Part shown: piece by piece, positions 1 through 15,743 of the stretch
How the letters are laid out: each line of letters begins with the position of its first letter
Position numbering within the stretch: position 1 is the stretch's first letter
Assembly (NCBI RefSeq): GCF_000002075.1
Contig: NW_004797917.1
Location: 125,052 to 153,512 of the forward strand
Origin: Aplysia californica
Taxonomy: Eukaryota > Mollusca > Gastropoda > Aplysiida > Aplysiidae
DNA: 28,461 bases
Direction of reading: 5' to 3'
Translations under genes and position numbers: made by a program
Notes under the pieces: model-generated
What the model was told of the DNA's origin: nothing
What the model saw: the letters and a program-made list of their open reading frames with translations, nothing else
Databases searched by the model: none

Positions 1-199
1 ACACACACAAAATATCATAAAAGGCAAAATAAATATAAAATTTAAAAAGAACAAGGAGTTGACTTGCAGATCTTGTGGGTGGAAAAACTGTTGTTTATTT
101 CAACCTATAAGTTAAGGATACCTCTCGTGTATGAACACGACCCAGCAGTTTTGTTATCACAACTTACGTAAGTCCGCGGCTCTACACTGAACTAAGGGC

Positions 200-278
<79 letters not shown>

Positions 279-479
279 CGTACTTGGTGAAACACCAAAC
301 CAATGTGCCAGGATCTGGACAATAAAGATGTATCTTATCTTATCTTATCTCCTTGATACCAAAGGTCACAAGGCTACATATAACTAATTAATGAGGGGAA
401 AAGGGGAGAAAACGCACAAGAAAAAGTGAAAAGGTCTTTATATAAATAAGTCAACAAAATTATAAGCAGTGAAACTTAC
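1..479. other. CFAP65 intron sequence with a TG microsatellite and a LINE/SINE-like tail
   Basis: No exon is visible. A long TG run occupies about 206-274. At 315-350, 'gacaataaagatg' is followed by three (TATCT) units, which is the look of a non-LTR element 3' tail; I could not assign a family. Confidence 0.55.
206..274. repeat. (TG)n microsatellite
   Basis: Uninterrupted TG dinucleotides for about 68 bases in the CFAP65 intron after exon 8. Confidence 0.97.
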
Positions 480-6194
<5,715 letters not shown>

Positions 6195-6837
6195 TTTGGT
6201 CACGTTTCTGTTTCTGCAGAACGTCTATGAATCCTGCTCAAGGAAAAAAATGTTCAACATTATCGGTAACAGTCCTTTGAAAAACAGTTTTTAAAAATCC
6301 ATTAGCTATTGTTTGTGCATAAACCAGGTGTCTTGTCTTTTCTGTGCATTGTTTTGTCTTCAGAGAGGAGAGTCATATATTGTTACTTTTGTTTTGGTCA
6401 ATCTCTCTTTAGTCTTATATGTTGGTTAACAGCTTGCAACACACGTAAATATGTGTTCTCTTTTATAGTCCTACAAAAGATGTCTTTGGTGTTTAGGAAC
6501 AATTTAAGGCACCTAAAAGATGTAAGTTTGGCTTGTATGTTAAGACAATGGTGTCAGTTCAGTTTAAGCTCTTAAGGCACAAAAGCAGTTTAAGCTTCAT
6601 TTAGTTATGTAAATACACAATTGAAAATGAACTATTCAAGACAGGGAACACAGCAGCATTTTTGTGGTAAGCAGATATTGGTCAAACAAAATAGAGCACT
6701 TCATGCTAAACCATAAATGTCATCAAAAAGAAAATAATTTGTTGATTACAATTATAAGAGGGCATTAATTCATGCTGTTCAAAAGACCAACTGAATTAAT
6801 GATTCATAGACTTCATCCAACATAATTTGGTATTTTG

Positions 6838-7115
6838 TTTTGTTTTAGTAAGGTTTTACGGCGCTCACAACTGCATAAGGTTATATGAACGCCAACGGGT
6901 GGATGTCAACAGAGGTCCAAACGGGGTAATCAGTCTGGCTTACTCTGCTCACCTCGCTCTTGCCTCAACAGTACAAAGTCTGCTTCGACTATCAAGGCAC
7001 CCCGGAAATAGCAGTTCACAAGAGAGTGACAAACATGCAAAAGAAGTAGAGGGAAAATGACAATAGTAAGGATGAGGGAAAAAAAACAGCAGTTCCCCCA
7101 ATGTTGTTCCGGAAC
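6838..7115. repeat. Dispersed repeat, copy A (matches 25010-25125)
   Basis: Blocks 6843-6885 and 7018-7070 match 25013-25055 and 25075-25123 in the same order and orientation. Shared words include gttttagtaagg, ttttacggc, aagagagt and gacaatag. Copy A carries about 120 extra bases between the blocks. The opposite strand reads 'gccgtaaaacc', seen at the ends of some invertebrate SINEs. Short interspersed element of unknown class. Confidence 0.65.
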
Positions 7116-7240
7116 AGTATGAGCATGATGTCATAAATCAGCCCATTTACAATTCTACTGAGCATAAGAACATATTAATATCCCCACTTTGCTAATGGCA
7201 TAAAGACACTTCAGTCAGTAGACTGCCCAGGTGGGGAAAT

Positions 7241-7682
7241 AATTGTGAGGCAGCGTGGTGGAATCAGGCTCTCGTCAAGTTTTGGGTATGTAGAGTTATT
7301 GGTATCATCTTAAAGCGTATTCACTTGTCTTTATTTGGATGGAAAAAAAATATACATTTATCTTGAATACAAGTCGAGATATTTGTGAAAGAAGGAGGTG
7401 GGTCACCTGTTTTCAGACGGAAAATTAGTGAGAAAATGGCTGCCAAAGATTTGTTATTTCCTTAGCTTAAGAGTCCATGTTAACTGAAAATTTACTTTTT
7501 TGAGACTTTTATCAACGTTTTTCTGAAAAATCCACACAGAAATGAGTTCTTTAATGGGCATGAAAGGTGTTGAGCCAAAAAACAAAAAATTGATTAAAAT
7601 TCATAAACCCTCGGAAAAATGCAAGTTTCTTCACTTTGATTATTTTGACGAGAGCCTGATTCCACCACGCTGCCTCACAATT
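7241..7682. mobile_element. MITE with perfect 38-bp inverted ends (family member 1)
   Basis: Positions 7241-7278 and 7645-7682 are perfect reverse complements. If the element proper starts GTGAGGCAGCG (7245) and ends at 7678, it is 434 bp and flanked by AATT on both sides, a possible 4-bp target duplication. AATT is its own reverse complement, so the boundary is ambiguous. No transposase is encoded, so this is a non-autonomous DNA transposon. The interior (7375-7410) is strongly similar to 22386-22428 read in reverse, which defines a second copy. Confidence 0.92.
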
Positions 7683-9152
7683 TGATTTGATGTAATGGTT
7701 TAAGATGAGTTATTCTGAGACAGAAACATATCTCATAGAACAGTTACTAATCTATCAACAAATGTTATATTTCTCATTAATTATCACTGAATTAAATATC
7801 TATTTAGAACGGACAAGCAAAGAAATATAGGCTAATATTTTAATAAGTCAATAATGCAAATACAAATAAAAGAGAACATTGAACACAAACAAAGAAAATC
7901 AAGTAGATCTAGATTCTATATCGACTGTCAAAGAAAAGCCTAGCAAAGTTTTACATTTTAAAGCAAAAGACATAATGTGAAAGTCAATTTCACAATCTTT
8001 TAGTTGCTGTTGCATATTAGAGGTGCATTCTAATTGCCTACTTTCAGTCTGTAGCTGTGTCATGGATAAAATGCTTTCCTGGAGGATTCACAAATTTAAA
8101 AAAACGTATTCAGTCGCTTCGCACGGAGAAGGCAAGTATTCGAGGTGCAAAAACAGTTTAGGCACCAATAGGCAGTACAACTTGGAACCATCAGTAATGA
8201 CAACAAAAACTGCTCATTTAAAAAACTTCAAAAACAATCAGAAACATTGGTGTGGTGTGGTAAATCAATAAACATTAAAAATCCTACTTGTTTTTTCTTG
8301 ACGTCCACCATTTTGCCTTTAATCAACAATGGCGATAATACCTAGCAACAAGGGAAGTAACTGATCACAGGAAAAACTTTTCGTAGTTTAGTTTATCACT
8401 CGTGGAAATTTAAATTATAGAATTGAACAATAACATTGTAGATCTATTTTTTTTAAGGAGCAGGGGGGGCGGGGTCGGTAACATTTTGAAAACATAAGAT
8501 TATTATTTTTATTACTAGGCTTGTTTATGTATCTGTATTTTTAGGGTTTGAAAGAAATCAAAAAGGGTCTAATACACAGACTTCTATTTTGTTTTTGCGG
8601 CACTCTACGTTTATAGCCATCAGCTTTTTCCGGTTATGTGCAAGGTCAAGGTAAAACAGTTGTGCTTTCATTTTCTGGCTAAGGCCATAACAAACAAAAG
8701 CTGTGTAAGCAAAAGTAGGAAGTATTATTGTCATTTTTTGTCTTACGTCGTTGCAGCTTTGCCGTAGTAAGTTTTCATCTAATTTGTGCATTATCTGGAT
8801 TTCCAATTGTCATAATATCTAGATCTAAAAGAGAAGTGTAAACCTTTTGTGGTGATTTTGTAGTTTCGTTCGTTAAAGTAGTAAGTAGTCAAGAGCAGGG
8901 GGGTTGGGGGCTTCCCCCCCGACCAAAAAAAAACTACGGAGCATGCCCCTGAATTTTACCATAATTTGATGTTTTGCGTCAGGTTACATCCCTGTTCTTA
9001 GTCTTAGTCTTAGTGTTGCCTATTTGCTAATTTGGTCATCAAGACTTCTGGATTTCTTAGGATTCTCTGGGTGGATGTAAACAAATGGATCATGGACTCT
9101 TTAACTAACGGAACTGCAAGATCACCCCTCTTTTGTTTCTTGATCATTTCTC

Positions 9153-9299
9153 ATCTTATACAGGGTGCCCACTACGGATGGGATCGGGTCGATTGCCCGA
9201 CTCGATCGCCTCAAAAACAAACGTCTTCTGTTTTCAGTTTCACGCAACCGAGTCGGGCGATTGGCCCGATCCAGCCGTAGTGGACACCCTGTATAAGAT
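9153..9299. mobile_element. 147-bp fold-back MITE, mariner/Tc1-like ends
   Basis: Two arms of about 55 bases (9153-9207 and 9246-9299) are near-perfect reverse complements separated by a loop of about 40 bases. Each arm starts tatacagggtg and continues with ccactacgg, ggatcggg and cccgactcg. Ends of the form TA + CAGGGTGTCC are common in mariner-type elements, which duplicate TA. The transcript would form a long stable hairpin. No protein is encoded. Confidence 0.85.
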
Positions 9300-9575
9300 C
9301 AATATGGTAGCACAGTGTTCAGCACAATCTAGTAGGCCCTACCCCTTGCTTTTAAAATTTCATGTAGATCTAGACCTAAGTCCTAAGTAGATCTAGTGCG
9401 TATTGTCGCCTCTTGCAATGATGCGAGCTTGGCATGTTTTGCGCAGTGATCGAGTCTGGTTTTTTGTCTTTTTTTTTATTGACTGTTGTGGCAGTCCATT
9501 CCACTCTTGTTCATCAATGCTTGTTCCAGTCATTCTACATGTTGTTTTAGGAGTTCACTTTTAGTAAAGGCTTCC

Positions 9576-10257
9576 GGGCCTTAAAAACTCACGCCTCATG
9601 CCTCACGGGGCACTGGGCCAGGCTTGTGCTTTACACCTCACACACACACCTGTCTTTGTGGTGCATTCAAGATGGTATCACCTGACGAAGATTTGCTGAT
9701 TCTGTTGTTCTCAGAAAAAGGAAGCGGAAGAGACAGAGCATAATATGGTGCCGCGAGCACTTTTTGCTCAGAGAACCAAGAGGAGAATTTCACCAGACAT
9801 TCCAGCATCCCGTAGACAATCCTGATGAAGATTTCTTTAATAGTCAGCATCTTGGAAAGGTTTTCCCAAACCTGTGCCCTTTGATCATTGTCTTTGTAGT
9901 CAGGATCACGTGGGTCCCAGAGCAAAGGAGTTCAGACTAACTCAATTAATCTTTCTTTGTAATCATCCATCCTCACAAGAAATTTAAAATTGCACACTGT
10001 TGACAATGGATTCTGGCCTGCGTCCAGCTCTACGGGGGAAGGGCGAAACTCTCTGAATATCCAGTCTGCCCCGACTCACGTCTCGGAAAAAGTGAACATG
10101 TTCACTTCTAGGCTAACGTGTGCACCGTGACCTGTGAAGTGTGAGGCGTGAGCGGAGGTCTATGACCCATTGCAAAAGATTGCGTACGTTCATTTTTCCA
10201 CTCAAGTGTTTAGGCGTGAGGTATGACCGTATGACATGAGGCGGAAACCTGAGACCC
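9576..10257. mobile_element. Non-autonomous element (PIF/Harbinger-like?) inserted in the Tc1 relic, carrying a broken MADF domain
   Basis: The 682-bp segment sits exactly where the Tc1 reading is interrupted. Its ends are imperfect inverted repeats: the left end starts gggccttaaaaactcacg and then cctcatgcctcacgg, and the right end read in reverse starts gggtctcaggtttccg and then cctcatgtcatacgg. The GGGCC-type terminus and the MADF/Myb-like passenger both fit PIF/Harbinger elements. No matching target duplication is clear. The superfamily is inference. Confidence 0.55.
9638..9970 (-). pseudogene. MADF (Adf-1-type) DNA-binding domain fragment
   Basis: Starting at the ATG at 9970, the minus strand reads MDDYKERLIELV, then a TGA stop where the family usually has arginine, then LLWDPRDPDYKDNDQRAQ and VWENLSKML. 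This is the helix-turn-helix MADF signature ('LWD...DY.....R...W..I'). Sequence after about 9845 no longer looks like the domain (the expected WK.LRD block is missing), and no transposase follows. It is probably the MADF/Myb-like accessory protein of a Harbinger-type transposon; a relic of a host MADF gene is the alternative. Confidence 0.72.
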
Positions 10258-10260
10258 ACA

Positions 10261-10282
10261 ATGTGACATATATATGTCACAT
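10261..10282. repeat. 22-bp perfect palindrome
   Basis: The sequence atgtgacatat and its exact reverse complement abut without a spacer, at the junction between the inserted element and the Tc1 relic. It may be an element end or a rearranged target; no function is implied. Confidence 0.8.
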
Positions 10283-11417
10283 GTGGCTAGTAGGCTGGCA
10301 ATGGCAAAACATTGAGATTTTGCTGCTGTAGATATTGCATCTTTTAAACGGGCAATGTGTGGGCGCGCATTGTCTTACTGGAATGTGTGCATACGTCAAT
10401 GGGTTTGAAAGAAAGGAACCAAGTTCGTCCTGAGAACATTCTGGTACTAGCTGGCATCAACAGTAGCATTGAAAATATGGGGCTAGGTTCTGTGGTTGGA
10501 AGAATTCAACCCACACCATCACACTACAACTGCCTCATCTGTTTGTATCATGCATGCAGCAGTCAGGTAGTATCTCTCTTCTGTGTCTCCAAACTCCCTG
10601 AGAAGAGAACTCCGTCCAAGACGAATATGACAATTTGCCCAGTCAGTTCAAGTGTAATTCTTGGAAACATGGCAGACGTTGGTCATTACAGGGCAGCCTT
10701 GCTCGATGTCTGAATGTGTTTTAATGCCGTTGTATCCTTCTTTTGCTGATAAAACTCTTCCATGGTCTTTCAAATTGATGTGCAGAGCTGGGCTGGTCGT
10801 TGTGAGAAAGCGATCTTGAAGATGCCAGAGCAGTATCTGTCTGCCTCCTTGGGTAGTATTGACCTGTGGTCTATCTGGTCTGGGTCTGTAAGGTATCACA
10901 GAATGTTTCGAGTTAAGTGGAGAATATATTTTGATGTAAAAACCTCTTTGCAATTGTCCTTTTTTGCCACTGTTAGTGTTACCAACAACACAGCAAGTTA
11001 GCTAGTGTGTCACATATTTGTTTCTGTCAATTAAAATTTGGCATAAAATATTATATTAATGTCCTGTTATATTTAAAGAGTTATTTGATTTTTTCTAATA
11101 GATTGAAGATTCTTTATATTTTCCCTTCACAGTAATATCTTGATTTACGTAGTCAATCTGCATAATTGTTCCACCCCAATCAAATTTAAAAGTTCAGATA
11201 GTCTCTGGCTGCCTGATTCTTTGACAAATTACTAAAAGGAACTGAAGCCCTGTACATCTGAAATGACTTTGCGTGTCTTTTTAAAATGCTCTTATAAAAT
11301 ACAATATTTCCAAGGTATGTCACAACTTTGAAATTGAGTATCAGCATTGGCTGTCTCTTTTTGTCATAAACTGTTGTATTCTGCGGTCAACTAACTTTTC
11401 TTTTTAATACTTTGCAG

Positions 11418-11629
11418 ACAAACCACTGCCTGAATGTTTGCTATTCATCGCAATGTCACCAGAAAAGTGCCAGAAAACTGTGCCTTGTTTGCCAAAGCGT
11501 TGAGAAAATCAGTTTTGTTTGGTGATAAACCAGAAAGAGTGAACCAGCATATGTGTCTGAGATGTGAGAAGGCATTTCGGAGTATCTTCTCTTCATCCCA
11601 AAATGCAGCCAACTATATTTCGGACCCAG
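11418..11629 (+). CDS. PPM1K: PPM1K exon with start codon (residues 1-65), presequence
   Basis: The exon starts after tactttgcag at 11417. An in-frame TGA (11431-11433) directly precedes ATG 11434, so this must be the start and the first 16 bases are 5' UTR spliced from an upstream exon. It encodes MFAIHRNVTRKV and ALFAKALRKSVLFG (basic, amphipathic-looking), then a cysteine-containing, poorly conserved linker. Donor gtgaaa, phase 1. Confidence 0.88.
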
Positions 11630-14600
11630 GTGAAATTTGCTTTTCATTTTCATTTTTTTCCTGAAAAAAGTCAGTTAAGATTTACCATGTACAATTTAAT
11701 CATGTTTTGCTCAGGTTGTACTTTTATGCATAATAATGCAGTATTTGGGATGGAAAAAGAAATGGGAAGCTGAGAGAAGTGAAATGTACTCTTTGTAGTG
11801 TTGTCATGAGAAAAACTGTAAGCATAAGAGGATGATGAAATATGGATGGGATAAAATACCAGTAGTTTCTTAGCTTTCTTCTAATGCTTGAGCCAAACTG
11901 ATACAATGATTCAATGTGCACTCAAATCTTTACTTGAGGGAGTTTTAACCAGTAAAATAAGTTAACAAATGAGAAAAATAAAAAGAACAAAAAAACTTAA
12001 TAAGACCAAGCCAACATGCTTTGTTGGCTTTTTTATCTACATTCTCACCTAGCACAAAAGTACCACGGAAAGCAATTTCATTTTGAGTGTTCTTTGTGTC
12101 TAAAAGAGGGAAATGGAGTGTTTGTAAAAAGAAGTTTTCCTTTCTTTTACTTTCAAGGCAAGGTTTTTCCTGTAGGTTGAATAAGTTCATCTTTGTCTTT
12201 CACAGAAAACAAGGGAAAGACAACACGTGGTGTGAACTTTGACACGTTGGGTGTCTGGAATAATCGGATGGTTCTACCCATTCTGTACGATCAGAGCATC
12301 AAGAAAGGCAAGATCATCCCCAAGGTTCCCATTGATGAGGTGGCTTTGGCCTCTGTCATTGGCCGAAGGAAAGACAATGAGGACCGTTTTGTAATAGGTG
12401 CCTATTTTTCAATTTAAAAAATTTGCCACTGTCCTTTACCTCAAGTTTAAAGTAGATCATCATCTTACTTTATATTTAGCTCACTTGAGCCTGAGATATT
12501 TTTCCCCTAACAACCATTGCTGCCTGACTCTTTTGGGGTATATTGAAGCGTTAGCCACAGAAAGACTGAAGGCTATCATAATTTTTTTAATGCAACAAGA
12601 GAAAGAAAGAAATGCTCTCTCAGAAAAAGAAAACTGCATCTAAATTGTCGGAATAGCTTTTATTTTATCAATATTTGGAAATGGCAGTGTCTGAAGGTTA
12701 CGCAATTTTTTTTGCACCTAATTCATAATAAAATCATTTATGGCAATGCAGGTGTGACTGACTTTGTCCATTACAGCTAAAAAAGTATCTCACATAACTT
12801 CACTAAATTTTTTACGAATCGAAACAAGTTGGTCAACTTTTGGCTCTCTGCTTCCCGTAGCTCGTAACAGAAAAACACAGGAGATGTCGATCGATAAAGC
12901 GCATCCTGTAAACACGCGGGATTAGGCCACCGGAGCCGTGGGTCGTTCCATAAATACACGGGAATAGGCTCAAGTGAGTTAAAAAGATGAACATTTGTAG
13001 ACTTTTTGTGCTATAAGCCTGAGTTGTCAATTCAGATTATAGATTGAAGATGCGTGCTTGTAAAGCCATTTTTGTACCTAGGAATATTGCTGGTGTGGCA
13101 ATATCTATATTTAACATAGAAGGAACCTCCTGTAGTACGATACTCATTAATTTCTGTATGATGAAGGAAGTGGTAGCATTGTTGACTTGGTTTCTCCGTT
13201 AAGTTTTAAGCAGCACTATGACCATGTTGCTATCTTGCTACCTTTGATTCTGACAGACGTCGTTTGAACCTGCAAATTGACATTTGATATAATTTATATC
13301 TATTGCTTGAGAAGTTTTCATTCCTTGCTACTTACTTTGTTCAGCCATCTTAGAGGTCCTACCCCTGAACAAAAAACTTTAGGGAATCCTGGATGGTGTT
13401 TCATCCATTCCATACCTTAATATTCGACAGAGTGTACCGATAAGTCTTTGAAATCATTGACTGCCATGCTATTCCTCAGAGGAACTCTTACCAGAGCTGT
13501 TGTATTTTGGAGTGTTTGACGGTCATGGAGGGGACTTTGCTGCAGAGTATGTGTCCACCCATCTCATAGACCACATGGGCTTTTGGATGACTCAAACGAA
13601 AGATCTGAAAACAGTGTTAAAGAATGCATTCTGTGATGTCCACAACTTGCTAGCTCGCCATCTGGTCTTTTATCACATCGGTAAGAACTGAAGCTGTTTT
13701 GTCAGTGCTGTGTAAAGCTGGTTGGAAGGCAATTTGGTTTGGTCTACTCGTTCTCCTTCTTTTCATTGTCTCTGTCATGTAGATCTGTTCCTGGAGAATT
13801 ATGGCCGTGTTTGTGCTGACCCATTGCAAAGTATGACTAAGCTAAACTGTGACAGGAAATGCTATAATATGGCTTGTTGTTCTTGTAGTAGTTTACCAGT
13901 AGTTGCAATGCATCGGAGTGTATGTTTCATACTTTGGTAGTCCTTTTGTTTCTTCATTTCTCAAGGATCATACTGTTCATGTTTGATATATATATAAAAG
14001 TACTGTTGTTATAAACTTTCCCAATGGAAAGTTTTACAGAGAATTGATGGGTTCATCTACCTTGTCTTTTTTCCTTAGGATACCATTTGTCTAAAAATAT
14101 ATGGAATTCCAAGGTCTGACTTTTTTCTTTTGCTTTTTTAAAGACGTTTGTCTCATTAGTACACAAGGCATCAGCATGTTGTTTTGCTTATAGTGTTTTA
14201 AAGTCTTTTCATTTTTTACTATACATCCAGTTTACATTCCTTCACCACCCTCACCCCCACCTCTTTGTCTTTTTTATTTCATACCTGCAGATAAAGGATT
14301 TTCAGGTTGCTATGATTGAGTGTGCTTTTTTGCACATTTTAGTTTGTTAAATATATGTTTTTGACCTGATTTTCTTGTTCAAATTGTAATGGTATTTTCT
14401 TTGCCTTGTCCACCATGTTTGCATCCTTTTTTTTTTTTTATATCCCACTAAAACAAACAGTAATGTTGTCACGCAAAGTGCAGCTAAAGCTCTTACGAAG
14501 AAAAATTTGCTTTGGATGTATTCTTGAAGAGAAATGACTCTAAGGCACATGACATTGTAATGCTGCAGTCCTCTTCTTTTCTCCTTTATAACCAGTCAAC

Positions 14601-15702
14601 TGAATCAGTGTGGTTTTTCTATGGGACTTTGTTAATAGCTTTTCAAACTGTTTCAGAGGCTTATGTTGTCTCCAAGCTTCCCCCACCCCCTCCCCAATCA
14701 CAGTCTTTATGGGACTTTGTTAATAGCTTTTCAAACTGTTTCAGAGGCTTATGTTGTCTCCAAGCTTCCCCCACCCCCTCCCCAATCACAGTCTTCAGTC
14801 TTCGCCATTCTATTCATTCCTTTTAAAGTGTGTTGTTTACAATAAGCTTTTGAATTTGCAAGAGACTCGATCACATGAGAATAGACCGAGATGTTGTTTT
14901 TAACTCTTTATCTCCGGCAAGCCGCTCACCTGACAGTGTCTCCGGCACATTCCTTTACGGCGACTTCGACATCAAATTACTTTTCGGCTATCTGTCTCTT
15001 TTACCGGAAGTTCATTCATTGGATGAAGAGCTATCAAAATAGGTTTGCTAGTTTCAATTCAATGACCCATTTTATGACGTTTTTGTCATTTTTAGATTAA
15101 GCACCAAAAAAGAGCCCCGGTGTAGTGGGTTTACCCCACTCTGAGATAAAGAGTTAAAGTCTAAGCACACATACTTTGGACATGTAAATTTCTCTGAAAA
15201 AAAGTGTCTTGTATTTTATAGCGATACAAAGCAGCAATATGTCAGGTATGCATTGGAGATATCCACTTGCTTTTATCTATGTAGTTGTAAACCTACACAG
15301 AACAAGTGGGTAGTTGGCAGGTGCTCTGGTGTGGTTTGCTCCTTCTTTCCTATCAAACATCTATCGTCCTGATCTCTCCTCCTTCTTTTTTATGTTTCTT
15401 ACTCTCTTGTAACCCCTCTAATCTTTGGCACTTGTATGACCTTATTGTGTTGCAAGTGCCGTAAAACTTTTACATTAACTTAACACAGCAGATTTTTTTT
15501 AATGGAATTGGAAACTTATTGCTCCATTCTGGAGTATTTTACAAAGACAGATAGCAATTGAAACCTACTATTTTATAAGTTCAAAGTCATTAAAAAATGG
15601 CTGTCATTTTCTTTGCACTGAATGCTACATTCGGTTAAATTTTGAGATCTGAAGAGCATGCAGTTTCTCCTAAAAAGTGACGCAACGGTCTACATCACCA
15701 AA

Positions 15703-15743
<41 letters not shown>

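Larger units (their letters stand above)
9400..10960 (-). pseudogene. Tc1-like transposase relic, split by an inserted element
   Basis: The minus strand carries pieces of a Tc1-family transposase in the right order. At about 10910-10790 it reads PYRPRPDRPQ and LQDRFLTTT, the post-HTH region. At about 10540-10500 it reads CSVMVW, the block before the second catalytic acidic residue. At about 10375-10350 it reads QCARPHIAR for the usual DNARPH, then YLQQQNLNVLPLPAY near 10330-10288. After a 0.7-kb interruption, EWNGLPQQSI and CQARIIARGDNT close the C-terminus near 9510-9410. Frameshifts and stops are numerous, and the N-terminal HTH is not recognisable. A plain DNA transposon fossil. Confidence 0.82.
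6195..11417. other. Divergent intergenic interval between CFAP65 and PPM1K (includes unlocated 5' UTRs and promoters)
   Basis: About 5.2 kb between the two start codons. The recognisable content is transposon-derived and listed separately (6838-7115, 7245-7678, 9153-9299, 9400-10960). PPM1K coding exon 1 begins at a splice acceptor, so at least one non-coding PPM1K exon must lie in this interval. The region around 8300-8360 (ccaccattttgcc, caatggcg, tagcaac) has a promoter-like look but no firm signal. Confidence 0.5.

Noticed and set aside
9032-9390. Two overlapping plus-strand open frames
   Set aside because: Both run through the inverted repeat of the 147-bp fold-back element and have no protein-like features.
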